Assembly: GCA_963843085.1 (NCBI GenBank)
Contig: CAWJJG010000011.1
Location: 744,001-808,000, forward strand
From: DASUPK01 sp963843085
Lineage (GTDB): Bacteria > Actinomycetota > Thermoleophilia > Solirubrobacterales > 70-9
DNA length: 64,000 bases
Reading direction: 5' to 3'
Made by a program: the position numbers and the translations under genes
Notes under the pieces: generated by a model
Told to the model about the DNA's origin: nothing
The model's database searches: none
Seen by the model: the letters and a program-made list of their open reading frames with translations, nothing else
Part shown: in pieces, positions 51,318-59,202 of the stretch
Layout of the letters: each line of letters starts with the position of its first letter
Position numbering within the stretch: the stretch's first letter is position 1

Positions 51318-52241
51318 GTGCTCAGAAAGCTGCTGCCCCGAACGAAAACAGCCTTCGAGTCGCGCACCCAGGTCTGGCGCGAGGTCGGACTCGGCTCGGA
51401 GATCGACCCCGCCGCCGCGCGGCGCTCCAAGGGCGGAGCGCTGTTCCTTCTCGCGCTGATCGCGGGGGTCCTGTTCTGCTTCACCGAGCGCAAGAGGCTC
51501 TTCCCCGGCTACGGCCTCGAGGTCAGAATCGCGACGGTGGTCCTGCTGGTGCTCCTCGGCTGGGGCCTGGCGCGCCTGCTGGCCCGGGGCTTCGCCCCCG
51601 CGCTCTACCGGCGGCTCGAGCCGGGCACCGCCGGAACGATCGGCTTCCTCCTGCGGCTGGTGACGATCCTGGCGATGACCGTCGTCGCGCTCCGCATCGC
51701 GGGGCTGCAGGCGGGCACGCTGGCGGTGGGCGGCGGCTTCACCGCGGTGGTGGTCGGCCTCGCTGCTCAGCAGGTGCTCGGCAACCTGCTCGCCGGACTG
51801 GTGCTGATCAGCAATCGGCCGTTTCGCGTCGGTGAGCGGGTCCGCCTCCAGGCGGGCGTGCTCGCCGGGCAGCTCGAGGGCGTCGTCGGCCAGCTCGGCC
51901 TCTTCTACACGACCCTGGTGAGCGGGGCGGATCGGATCCTGGTCCCCAACGGCGTCCTCCTTCAGACGGCGGTGACGCCATTGCGGGAGCCCGAACGGGT
52001 CGAGTTCCGTGCTCGCTTCGGAGCGGACACCAGCCCGCGCGAGGTCCAGGAGCTGCTCGAGGAGAACATCGACGTTCCCCTCCGCTACCCGCCGCACATC
52101 GCGGTCGAGGAGCTCGATCGCGATGACGTGGTGGTGCGCATCGTCGCGACTCCGATGAACCCGCGCGAGGGAGGCAAGCTCGCCGAAGAGGTCCTGGCGG
52201 GCGTGCGCAGCAACTCGGATGGAGGCGCCGAGCCCGCATAG
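51318..52241 (+). CDS. MscS family mechanosensitive ion channel protein
   Basis: A 307-residue small-conductance channel homologue with three to four membrane helices. The pore and domain junction are readable as VGGGFTAVVVGLAAQQVLGN, followed by LAGLVLISNRPFRVGERVRL, which is the MscS signature, and the beta domain. The GTG at 51318 follows AAAGGGGGAGGG and is preferred over an in-frame codon at 51264. It should open under membrane tension and release solutes. No neighbour suggests a special role. Confidence 0.86.
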   Translation: MLRKLLPRTKTAFESRTQVWREVGLGSEIDPAAARRSKGGALFLLALIAGVLFCFTERKRLFPGYGLEVRIATVVLLVLLGWGLARLLARGFAPALYRRLEPGTAGTIGFLLRLVTILAMTVVALRIAGLQAGTLAVGGGFTAVVVGLAAQQVLGNLLAGLVLISNRPFRVGERVRLQAGVLAGQLEGVVGQLGLFYTTLVSGADRILVPNGVLLQTAVTPLREPERVEFRARFGADTSPREVQELLEENIDVPLRYPPHIAVEELDRDDVVVRIVATPMNPREGGKLAEEVLAGVRSNSDGGAEPA

Positions 52242-52250
52242 GATGGGCCG

Positions 52251-53228
52251 ATGCGGGCTCTGGTCACCGGCGCGACCGGAAAGGTCGGACATGCGATCGC
52301 GTCGGCTCTGCTCGACCGCGGCGAGCAGGTCACGGCGCTGGTCCGCCACCCGAAGCGCGCGGCGAGCATCCTGCCGGCGGGGATCGAGCCGGTGCGCGGG
52401 GACGTCACCGATCCGGAGACGCTGACCGCCGCCGTCGAGGGCTGCGAGCTCGTCTTCAACGCCGCCGGCATGCCGGAGCAGTGGGTAAGGGACGAGTCCA
52501 TCTTCGACCAGGTGAACGCGATCGGGAGCGGGCACATGGCCGCCGCCGCCAAGCGCGCCGGTGTGCGGCGCTTCGTGCACACCTCCACCCACGACGTCTT
52601 CCACGCCGAGACCGGTGAGCGCTTCGACGAGACAATGCTGGCGGACTACCCCAAGGGCACGGCCTACGAGCGCTCGAAGCAGCACGCCGAGGAGCTCGTG
52701 CTCGCCGAGCGCAACGGCATGGAGGTGGTGATCCTCAATCCCTCCGGCGTCTATGGCCCCACCCCATCCCCGACGCCATCGTTCGAAAATGAGGTCTTCG
52801 AGCCGGTAGTCCGAAAGCGGCTCCCCGCCGTGCCGCCCGGCGGAACGGGCTACGCATTCGTCGAGGGCGTCGCCGCCGGCCACCTGTTGGCCGCGGACAA
52901 GGGGAAGGACGGCGAGCGCTACATCCTGGCCGACGGCTACGCCGACTTTCGCGAGTTGGCCGAGACGGCGAAGAGGATCGCCGGCCGGGGGCGGATCCCC
53001 CCGAGGATGCCCGTCCCGGTCGCAAAGGCGGTGGCCTCGGCCGGCGCCGGCCTCTCGCGGCTGACGCGCCGCCCGCCACTGCTCCCGAAGGGCCAGCTCG
53101 AGTACATCCTCTGGCAGGCCCGGCCGGATTCGTCGAAGGCGCAACGCGAGCTCGGGTGGAAGACGACACCCCTCGATGAAGGAGTACGGAGGACTCTCGA
53201 CTCGATGGGACTGCTCGAAACGAGCTGA
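52251..53228 (+). CDS. NAD-dependent epimerase/dehydratase family protein
   Basis: A 325-residue extended SDR: MRALVTGATGKVGHAIASAL (1-20), GDVTDPETL, VFNAAGMPEQW, THDVFHAETGERFDE and YERSKQHAEELVL with the Tyr-x3-Lys pair. VVILNPSGVYGP is typical. It resembles the epimerase at 45504-46556 in length and order, though they are not adjacent copies. The C-terminus (AQRELGWKTTPLDEGVRRTL) matches proteins acting on NDP-sugars or dihydroflavonol-like ketones. It begins 9 bp after the channel gene. Confidence 0.82.
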   Translation: MRALVTGATGKVGHAIASALLDRGEQVTALVRHPKRAASILPAGIEPVRGDVTDPETLTAAVEGCELVFNAAGMPEQWVRDESIFDQVNAIGSGHMAAAAKRAGVRRFVHTSTHDVFHAETGERFDETMLADYPKGTAYERSKQHAEELVLAERNGMEVVILNPSGVYGPTPSPTPSFENEVFEPVVRKRLPAVPPGGTGYAFVEGVAAGHLLAADKGKDGERYILADGYADFRELAETAKRIAGRGRIPPRMPVPVAKAVASAGAGLSRLTRRPPLLPKGQLEYILWQARPDSSKAQRELGWKTTPLDEGVRRTLDSMGLLETS

Positions 53229-53240
53229 GTTGGCGCGTTT

Positions 53241-53258
53241 CCGACCCCCGTGGGTCGG
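53241..53258. terminator. Hairpin CCGACCC-CCGT-GGGTCGG between convergent genes
   Basis: A perfect 7-bp stem with a 4-base loop lies in the 49-bp gap where the epimerase gene (ending 53228) and the methyltransferase gene (ending 53278) converge. Outer arms TGGCG and CGCCA (53231 and 53264) could lengthen it. There is no T-run, so this is at most a high-GC style bidirectional terminator. Confidence 0.4.
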
Positions 53259-53277
53259 TAAGTCGCCACGGGCCTGA

Positions 53278-53883
53278 CTAGCGAAGGCGGCCAACCCCTG
53301 GCACGAAGCGCCCCACGTGCGCCGCGTAGCGCCCGTATTCCCTGCCATGCGCTCGCACGAGGTACGGCTCCTCCACGGCGCGCACCTGCAGCTCGAGGCC
53401 GAGCGTGATCACCACGACTGCCGCGAAGGCGAGCCAGGTGGGGACCATCAGCGCGAAGCCCGTCCAGCCCACGACCATCGCCGCGTAGATCGGGTTCCGG
53501 CAGATCGAGAACCAACCGGCGGTGACCAGGTCCGTTCCCTGGTCGTCGCTGACGCCGATCCGCCAGGACGCGCCCATCCCCAGCTGGGCGGCGAAGACCG
53601 CCAGGCCGCCGAGCGCAGCGAGGGCGATGCCGAGCACGTGGAGGGCGTCGACGTCGAGGGCGCCGATCGGGTCCAGGTCGTCCTTGAGAACGAGGTCCAC
53701 CGACACGACGGCCATCGCCATGCCGCCGATGAAGAGCAGGCCGCTGGCCCACTCCGCCGGACCGGCCCCCTTCGTCAGCCCGATCAGGCCGGTCCCGCCG
53801 GTGCGCCGGAGCTGGATGGCCACCCGCACGAAGAACGTGAGAACCGCGAAGACGACGAGCATGACGGCGGCGAGCTTCGCCAT
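53278..53883 (-). CDS. Isoprenylcysteine carboxyl methyltransferase family membrane protein
   Basis: A 201-residue membrane protein with about five helices. The ICMT/PEMT-type S-adenosylmethionine region is clear: SWRIGVSDDQGTDLVTAGWF, ICRNPIYAAMVVGW, then LQVRAVEEPYLVRAHGREY with the closing GRFVPG. Bacterial members methylate unknown small or lipid acceptors; prenylcysteine itself is not expected. It lies 5 bp downstream of the MerR gene on the same strand and is probably the last gene of the operon that begins near 59981. Confidence 0.82.
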   Translation of the reverse strand: MAKLAAVMLVVFAVLTFFVRVAIQLRRTGGTGLIGLTKGAGPAEWASGLLFIGGMAMAVVSVDLVLKDDLDPIGALDVDALHVLGIALAALGGLAVFAAQLGMGASWRIGVSDDQGTDLVTAGWFSICRNPIYAAMVVGWTGFALMVPTWLAFAAVVVITLGLELQVRAVEEPYLVRAHGREYGRYAAHVGRFVPGVGRLR

Positions 53884-53888
53884 CGCCC

Positions 53889-54632
53889 CTACTTGGACTT
53901 GTCGCCGCTGCCGTTCGAGTCGGGCTCGGCCCCGCGCCGAGCCTCCAGCTCGGCGACCAGCGCCTTGGTGTGCATCGCGGCGAGCAGGTCGTTGAGCGGC
54001 TGGTTGCCCGCCTCGATCAGCGCCATCGCCTCGTCCGCGTCCATCTCGCCGGCGAGACGCTCCATGAGGACGTCGACCTCCTGCTTGACGAGGTCACTCA
54101 TCGCCTCCTTGTAACGAAGCGTGTCGTAGACGGTGAAGCCAATCCGCTCCTCGTAGCCGCCCGCGCGGAAGCGGCTGATCGCCTCGATGATGCGGAGGTC
54201 GGTCGGCGAGTAGCCCTTCTTGTCCGGTGTCAGGACCTCGAGCTCCGCGAGACGGTCGAGCACATCCTGCGGGACCTCGTAGCGGTGGCGGACCTCGGCC
54301 GCGCTGACCCGCTCGCTCTCGCCGGCCAGCGCGTGTTCGAGCAGCTTGTCGCCGAGCTCGATCAGCGCCCTCGCGCGGTCCGGATCCTCCTCGAGCAGGT
54401 CCTTGATCACCCGCAGCGGCATGTAGCGCTCCTCCTGGAGCTGCTTGATCATCTTGATCCGGTCGACGAACTCGGCCGGGTAGTAGGCCATGTTGCGGGA
54501 GGTCTTGACCGGCTCCGGGAGCAGCCCCTCTCGGAGGTAGTGCTTGATCGTCGCCGCCGAGACGCCGGAGGCACGGGCCAGCTCGCCCATCCGAAGCATC
54601 TCGTCGTTTGTCTGCGCCTTCGCGGCGGTCAT
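53889..54632 (-). CDS. MerR family transcriptional regulator
   Basis: A 247-residue MerR protein. The winged HTH is LRMGELARASGVSAATIKHYLREG and then PEPVKTSRNMAYYPAEFVDRIK (13-60), followed by coiled-coil LQEERYMPLRVIKDLLEEDP. The C-terminal domain of about 150 residues is larger than in metal sensors and lacks Cys pairs, so it probably senses an organic or CoA ligand. The ATG shares ATGA with the upstream CoA-transferase gene. As the penultimate gene of the acyl-CoA operon it is likely to be its regulator. Confidence 0.88.
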   Translation of the reverse strand: MTAAKAQTNDEMLRMGELARASGVSAATIKHYLREGLLPEPVKTSRNMAYYPAEFVDRIKMIKQLQEERYMPLRVIKDLLEEDPDRARALIELGDKLLEHALAGESERVSAAEVRHRYEVPQDVLDRLAELEVLTPDKKGYSPTDLRIIEAISRFRAGGYEERIGFTVYDTLRYKEAMSDLVKQEVDVLMERLAGEMDADEAMALIEAGNQPLNDLLAAMHTKALVAELEARRGAEPDSNGSGDKSK

Positions 54633-55903
54633 GCGAGGAACTGCTCCTGCTTCGTTGAGGGGTCAGACCCCTTAATGTCGGGGTCAGACCCCTTAATGGG
54701 GTCCGGGCCCTTGGCGGCGCCCGATTCCTCCAGCGCCTGGATCTCCTCCTTGGAGTAGCCGGCCTCGGAGAGCAGCTCCTCGGTGTGCTCCCCGAGGGCG
54801 GGCGCCGGCAGCTCGATGCTCGCCGGTGTCCGCGTGAGCTTGATCGGGAAGCCGAGCTGCTTGACCTCGCCCATCTCGGGCTGCTCGTAGCTCACCACCA
54901 TCTCGCGCTCGCGGACGAGCTCGGACTCAAGCGCCTCGTCCAGGTCAAGGACCGGCTCGATCATCGCGTCGTGTTCGTCGTTGAAGGCCTTCCACTCGGC
55001 GCGGCTCTTCGTCTTGAAGATCTCGGCGACCGCCGCATGCGCCTCGGAACCTGGCTTTTCAAATTGATGCTGGATCAGGTCATCGCGGCCGAGGGCCGTA
55101 CAGAAGCGAGCCCAGAACTTCGGCTCCAGGGCGCCGCAGGTAACCCAGCCATCCGCGGCCTCGTAGGGGCGGTAACAGATGATTCCCCCGCTCAGCATGA
55201 TGTTGCCGCGCTCCGGCACCTCGCCCGAGCCGAAGTAGCGGCCGGCCTCCATCGCGAGCCAGGCGAGGGCGCCGTCGGTCATCGAGATATCGACCATCTG
55301 GCCCTGCCCGCTACGGCGGGCCTCCTGCAGCGCGGCGAGGATCCCGACCGCGGCCATCAGGCCGCCTCCGCCGAGGTCTGCGATTTGGGCGCCGGACTGG
55401 ATCGGCGGCCCGCCGGCCTCGCCGGTCAGCCCGAGGATGCCGTTCAGCCCCAGGTAGTTCATGTCGTGTCCCGCCCGGTCGCGGTTCGGCCCGTCCTGGC
55501 CGTAGCCGGTGATCGGGCAGTAGACGAGCGCGGGGTTCGCCTGGCTCAGGACGTCGAAGCCGACGCCGAGCTTGTCGAGGACGCCCGGGCGGAAGCTCTC
55601 CACGAGCACGTCGGCGGACTCGGCCAGCTTGAGCAGAGCCTGTCGCCCTCCCTCCTGCTTGAGGTCGAGCCGCACGGAGCGCTTGTTGCGGTTGAGCGAG
55701 AGGTAGATCGCCGAGCGGGTGCCGAGCGGTGTGTGCTCCTCGTCGCCGTAGTACGGCGGCGCCCAACGCACGTAGTCGCCCTGGCCGGTGTCCTCGACCT
55801 TGATCACGTCGGCGCCGAGGTCGGCGAGCAGCAGGGTGCAGAAGCCGCCGGGAAGCAGGCGGGTCAGGTCGAGGATCCTGACGCCCTCGAGCGGCCGGCT
55901 CAC
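54629..55903 (-). CDS. Class III CoA-transferase/alpha-methylacyl-CoA racemase-like protein
   Basis: A 424-residue CaiB/BaiF family protein. The N-terminus has LEGVRILDLTRLLPGGF and the CoA-binding strands GADVIKVED. His146-Asp147 in RAGHDMNYLGLNG and a later DLGGGGLMAAVGILAALQEA resemble alpha-methylacyl-CoA racemases (MCR/AMACR) more than oxalate CoA-transferases. It could racemise a 2-methylacyl-CoA or swap CoA between acids. The last 20 or so residues carry a repeat, GSDPDIK GSDPSTK, encoded by GGGGTCAGACCCC units (54659-54704), which look like an intrusion into the 3' end. It overlaps the BKACE gene by ATGA. Confidence 0.84.
   Translation of the reverse strand: MSRPLEGVRILDLTRLLPGGFCTLLLADLGADVIKVEDTGQGDYVRWAPPYYGDEEHTPLGTRSAIYLSLNRNKRSVRLDLKQEGGRQALLKLAESADVLVESFRPGVLDKLGVGFDVLSQANPALVYCPITGYGQDGPNRDRAGHDMNYLGLNGILGLTGEAGGPPIQSGAQIADLGGGGLMAAVGILAALQEARRSGQGQMVDISMTDGALAWLAMEAGRYFGSGEVPERGNIMLSGGIICYRPYEAADGWVTCGALEPKFWARFCTALGRDDLIQHQFEKPGSEAHAAVAEIFKTKSRAEWKAFNDEHDAMIEPVLDLDEALESELVREREMVVSYEQPEMGEVKQLGFPIKLTRTPASIELPAPALGEHTEELLSEAGYSKEEIQALEESGAAKGPDPIKGSDPDIKGSDPSTKQEQFLA
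54659..54704. repeat. Tandem palindromic repeat GGGGTCAGACCCC (two full copies plus a partial)
   Basis: Copies at 54659-54671 and 54680-54692, 21 bp apart, are followed by a partial GGGGTCC at 54698. Each unit is a near-palindrome that can form a hairpin, with TTAATG between units. The spacing keeps the reading frame of the CoA-transferase gene, so the repeat adds two 7-residue units to its C-terminus. It resembles short REP-like elements that are usually intergenic. Confidence 0.6.
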
Positions 55904-56829
55904 GGGGATCCCACCTCAGCCGGCCCCGGACGCGAAGCGGAGGAGCCGGCTTTGATGCCGGGGAGACCGAGCAGCTCGCGGGCCTCCTGGACGGTGGCGG
56001 CCCGGCGCCCGACGTCCTCGGCCATCTGGCGCGCCTTCGCGATCAGCTCGCCGTTCGACTTCGCCATCTCGCCGTTCGGGAGGTAGAGGTTGTCCTCGAG
56101 GCCGGCACGGACGTTGCCGCCGAGGTTGAGCGAGGCCGCGAGCAGCTTCCACTGGTCCCGCGAGACACCGATCACCTGCCAGTTGTTCGGGCCATCCGCG
56201 CCGCCGGGGATCTGCTCGGACATGAAGGCGACGTTGCGGGCGTTTGGCCGTATCCCGCCGTTCACCCCCATCACCAGGGAGATCTGGAGCGGCGGCTCGA
56301 GCAGCCCCATGTCGAGGTAGGGGTCGAGATTCGCGACGTGGCCGGCGTCGAAGCACTCGTGCTCCGGCTGAATGCCGAGCTCGTTCATCTCGGTCAGGAA
56401 CTGGGTGATGGTGTCGAAGCTGTTCTCGAAGACGGCCGCAAAGACGAAGTCCCTGCGGCGCCGCGAGTACTTCGCGTAGTTCATCGAGCTCATGTTGAGA
56501 GCGGCGACGTCGGGCCGGAGCGCACGCAGGTACTCGAGCCGCTTCTCGATGGGGACGCCGATTGCTCCGGTCGAGTAGTTGATGATCACGTCGTCGACCT
56601 CTGCCCTGATCGCCTCGGTGATCGCCTGGAAGTCCTCGATCTCGTACGACGGCGTGCCGTCGGGCGTCCGCGCGTGGATGTGAATCTGCGAGGCGCCCTC
56701 GTCGACCGCACGCCGCGCCTCGGCCGCGTACTCCTCCGGGGTGTACGGGATCGCCGGGCACTGATCGCGGTTGGCGATCGCTCCCGAGATCGAGTTGCTG
56801 ATGATCACCGGATCCTCGAAGCGGCTCAT
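55900..56829 (-). CDS. Beta-keto acid cleavage enzyme (BKACE, DUF849 family)
   Basis: A 309-residue BKACE. VIISNSISGAIANRDQCPAIPYTPEEY is the standard start. Zinc ligands His50 and His52 (IHIHAR) and the later Glu (NVRAGLEDNLYLPNG) are present, and FDAGHVANL and the acceptor loop MGVNGG are recognisable. BKACEs cleave a 3-oxoacid with acetyl-CoA to give acetoacetate and an acyl-CoA. Acetoacetate could be re-used by the acetoacetyl-CoA synthetase at 14408-16384. The natural 3-oxoacid is set by pocket residues and cannot be read here. ATGA overlaps both neighbours. Confidence 0.88.
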   Translation of the reverse strand: MSRFEDPVIISNSISGAIANRDQCPAIPYTPEEYAAEARRAVDEGASQIHIHARTPDGTPSYEIEDFQAITEAIRAEVDDVIINYSTGAIGVPIEKRLEYLRALRPDVAALNMSSMNYAKYSRRRRDFVFAAVFENSFDTITQFLTEMNELGIQPEHECFDAGHVANLDPYLDMGLLEPPLQISLVMGVNGGIRPNARNVAFMSEQIPGGADGPNNWQVIGVSRDQWKLLAASLNLGGNVRAGLEDNLYLPNGEMAKSNGELIAKARQMAEDVGRRAATVQEARELLGLPGIKAGSSASRPGPAEVGSP

Positions 56830-57125
56830 CCGCCTCCCCTTTCGTCGATGGCGGATTGGACCGCGGCGACCAGCTCCTGCAGCGCGGCCAGCTCGTCGTC
56901 GCTCGGCTTGATCGGCAGCTGAATGCCGTACGAATCGCCCTTGGCTGGGTTGCTCAACACGCTCAGGTAGTCGTCGCTCAGCTCCACCTCGTCGATCAGC
57001 TCGATAGGCATGCGGTAGGCGGTGGTGTCGGCGAAGCCGAGCGCCTCGAAAACCTGACCGTCGAAGCTGACCACACCCGCATAGGCCACGTTCTCGTTGG
57101 CGAGGCTGACGCGAGCCACGCTCAT
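56826..57125 (-). CDS. 99-residue conserved-looking protein of unknown function
   Basis: A short acidic protein with no membrane segment, Cys cluster or recognisable domain. Its N-terminus is SVARVSLANENVAYAGVVSF and a central stretch has PIELIDEVELSDDYLSVLS; a predicted helix (DDELAALQELVAAVQSAI) ends it. It is real because it sits in a tight chain, sharing ATGA with both the SnoaL-like gene upstream and the BKACE gene downstream. It may be a regulatory or partner subunit for the operon, but no function can be given. Confidence 0.6.
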   Translation of the reverse strand: MSVARVSLANENVAYAGVVSFDGQVFEALGFADTTAYRMPIELIDEVELSDDYLSVLSNPAKGDSYGIQLPIKPSDDELAALQELVAAVQSAIDERGGG

Positions 57126-57529
57126 TCTCGGGTGCTCTCCTCGAACGCGGTTTGAGCTGCGGATTCCTCGAGGAAGCTCTGCATTCGCGCGATCCGATCG
57201 CCCTGGAACCAGAGGACCGTGTAGATCGGTTGGTCGAGCTCGAGCTCGCTGCCTCGGCCCTTGGCGGTGAGCCGTCCAATCCCCAGCACCCGTCCGCCGG
57301 CTTCGCGTAAATCATCGGCACTGATCCGGAAGGTCTCCCATGTCTCGTCCAGGTCGGCCCAGAAACGGCGGGCCGCGTCGCGGCCCTTGAGCGAACCGCC
57401 CTCGACGGCGGCCGCGATGGCCGGGACGAACTCGAAGTCGGGCGTCGTCAGCTCGAGCATCCCGTCGAAGTCGCCCGCCGCCCAGCACCCATAGCCCCGG
57501 CGGGCGACATCCAATGGTGCCTCGTTCAT
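57122..57529 (-). CDS. SnoaL-like (NTF2 fold) protein
   Basis: A 135-residue SnoaL-type domain: LDVARRGYGCWAAGDFDGML, LTTPDFEFVPAI, LKGRDAARRFWADLDETW and IYTVLWFQGDRIARMQSFL, the typical order of helix, strands and closing sheet. Members act as isomerases, hydrolases or dehydratases on small acids or polyketides. Here it follows the carboxyltransferase gene with an ATGA overlap and may handle an intermediate of the same acyl-CoA route. The catalytic residue cannot be named. Confidence 0.75.
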   Translation of the reverse strand: MNEAPLDVARRGYGCWAAGDFDGMLELTTPDFEFVPAIAAAVEGGSLKGRDAARRFWADLDETWETFRISADDLREAGGRVLGIGRLTAKGRGSELELDQPIYTVLWFQGDRIARMQSFLEESAAQTAFEESTRE

Positions 57530-59202
57530 ACCGGCATCACCCCGTGCTTCTTCCAGGGACGATCGATGCGCTTGTTGGCCGCCATGCGCAGCCCGCGGAT
57601 GATCGTCGGGCGCGTCTCCCGCGGGTCGACGATGTCGTCGATCATCGCGTTGCCCGCGGGGATGTACGGGTCAATCTGCTCGCGGACCGCCTCGAGCATC
57701 TTCTCCCTGGTCTCCTCGGGGTTGTCGGAAGCCTCGATCGCGGAGCGGCCGATGATGTTGACCGCGCCCTCGGCGCCCATCACCGAGATCTCGGCGGAGG
57801 GCCAGGCGACGATCAGGTCGGGCTCGTACGCCTTGCCGTTCATCACGTAGTAGCCGGCGCCGTAGGCCTTGCGGACGATGACGGTGACCTTCGGCACGGT
57901 CGCCCGCGACACGGCGTAGAGCATCTTGGCCCCGTGGCGGATGATCCCGGCGTGCTCGACCTTCGAGCCGACCATGAAGCCGGGCACGTCCTGGAGGAAG
58001 ACGAGCGGGATGTTGAAGGCGTCGCACAGGTTGATGAAGCGGGCGGCCTTGTCGGCCGAGTCGTTCTCGAGGATGCCGCCGAGCTGCTTCGGCTGGCTCG
58101 CGACGATGCCGACCGGCTGGCCCCCGAAGCGGGCCAGGCAGGTGATGATCGTCTTCGCGAACTTCGGCTTGATGTCGAAGTAGACGCCGTCGTCGACGAT
58201 CTCCCGGATCACGTCGTACATGTCGTACGGGTGCCGCGGCGACTCGGGGACGATGTCGAGCAGCTTCTCCGACATGCGGTCCTCGGGATCCTTCGCGTCG
58301 GCGATGGGCGGCTTCTCCTCGCAGTTCGCCGGGAAGTAGGAGAGGTAGTCCTTGACGACCTGGATGCACTCCTCGTCGTCCTTCACCTCGAGGTCGCCGA
58401 CACCCGACTTCCGGCAGTGGACCTTGGCGCCGCCGAGGTCCTCCATCGAGATGTCCTCGCCGGTGACGGCCTTGGTCAGGTGCGGCCCGGCGAGCGCCAT
58501 GGCGCCCTGGCCGACCACCATCGGGACGAAGTCGGAGAGCGCCGGTATGTATGCGGTGCCCGCGGCGCAGGGGCCGAGCATCGCCGCGACCATCGGGATC
58601 ACTCCCGACATCACGACCTCCTCCTGGAAGAGGTGGCCGGAGCCGGCGAAGAGCGAGCCGGCAGCCTCCTGGATGCGGGCCCCGGCGGAGTCGAGCAGCC
58701 AGATGAACGGCATCCGCTTGCTGAGCGCCATCTCGCGCAGGCGGCCGACCTTGAGCTCTCCGGTCATCCCCATCGCCCCGGCCATCACCGTGAAGTCGTA
58801 GGCGGCGATGCAACAGGTGCGGCCGTCGACGTTGCCCCAGCCGGTGATCACGCCGTCGGCGGGCGCCTCCTTACCCTCCATGTTCCGCTGTGAGAAGTGG
58901 GGACGGCCGTGGATTCCCATCTCCACGAAAGTGCCCGCGTCGCAGAGCAGATCGATCCGCTCACGCGCCGTGAGCTTGCCCCGCTCGTGCTGCTTCGCGA
59001 TCTTCTCCTCGCCGCCGCCGAGCTTCGCCTTGGCCCGGCGCTCGTGGACCTCCTCGGTGAGGGCCTTCATGCCGGTCTCCTCGCCGGCTTCGACGGTGTC
59101 GGGGGCCTCCGCGGCATCAGCCGCCGCCTCCTCCGCTTCGCGGCCGGGGGCGGCGGGTTTGGGTGCCTTTGGCTTGGCAACCCTGGTCCGTTCGTCGGCC
59201 AT
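57526..59202 (-). CDS. Acyl-CoA carboxylase carboxyltransferase subunit (PccB/MccB-like)
   Basis: A 558-residue carboxyltransferase with two crotonase-like halves. The N-half has KLTARERIDLLCDAGTFVEM, FTVMAGAMGM and LDSAGARIQEAAGSL. The C-half has NIPLVFLQDVPGFMVG and VIVRKAYGAGYYVM then PSAEISVMGAEGAVNI. This is the biotin-dependent acyl-CoA carboxylase beta fold. No biotin carboxylase/BCCP alpha subunit is encoded in the window. An N-terminal Lys/Ala/Glu-rich extension of about 45 residues is unusual. It should carboxylate a short or branched acyl-CoA or an enoyl-CoA (as MccB does). It is coupled to the enoyl-CoA hydratase gene upstream. Confidence 0.87.
   Translation of the reverse strand: MADERTRVAKPKAPKPAAPGREAEEAAADAAEAPDTVEAGEETGMKALTEEVHERRAKAKLGGGEEKIAKQHERGKLTARERIDLLCDAGTFVEMGIHGRPHFSQRNMEGKEAPADGVITGWGNVDGRTCCIAAYDFTVMAGAMGMTGELKVGRLREMALSKRMPFIWLLDSAGARIQEAAGSLFAGSGHLFQEEVVMSGVIPMVAAMLGPCAAGTAYIPALSDFVPMVVGQGAMALAGPHLTKAVTGEDISMEDLGGAKVHCRKSGVGDLEVKDDEECIQVVKDYLSYFPANCEEKPPIADAKDPEDRMSEKLLDIVPESPRHPYDMYDVIREIVDDGVYFDIKPKFAKTIITCLARFGGQPVGIVASQPKQLGGILENDSADKAARFINLCDAFNIPLVFLQDVPGFMVGSKVEHAGIIRHGAKMLYAVSRATVPKVTVIVRKAYGAGYYVMNGKAYEPDLIVAWPSAEISVMGAEGAVNIIGRSAIEASDNPEETREKMLEAVREQIDPYIPAGNAMIDDIVDPRETRPTIIRGLRMAANKRIDRPWKKHGVMPV

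Noticed and set aside
51234..53348. Long minus-strand open frame of about 700 codons opposite the MscS and epimerase genes
   Set aside because: The composition is Arg/Gly/Leu/Asp-rich without motifs, while the plus strand encodes two clear protein families.
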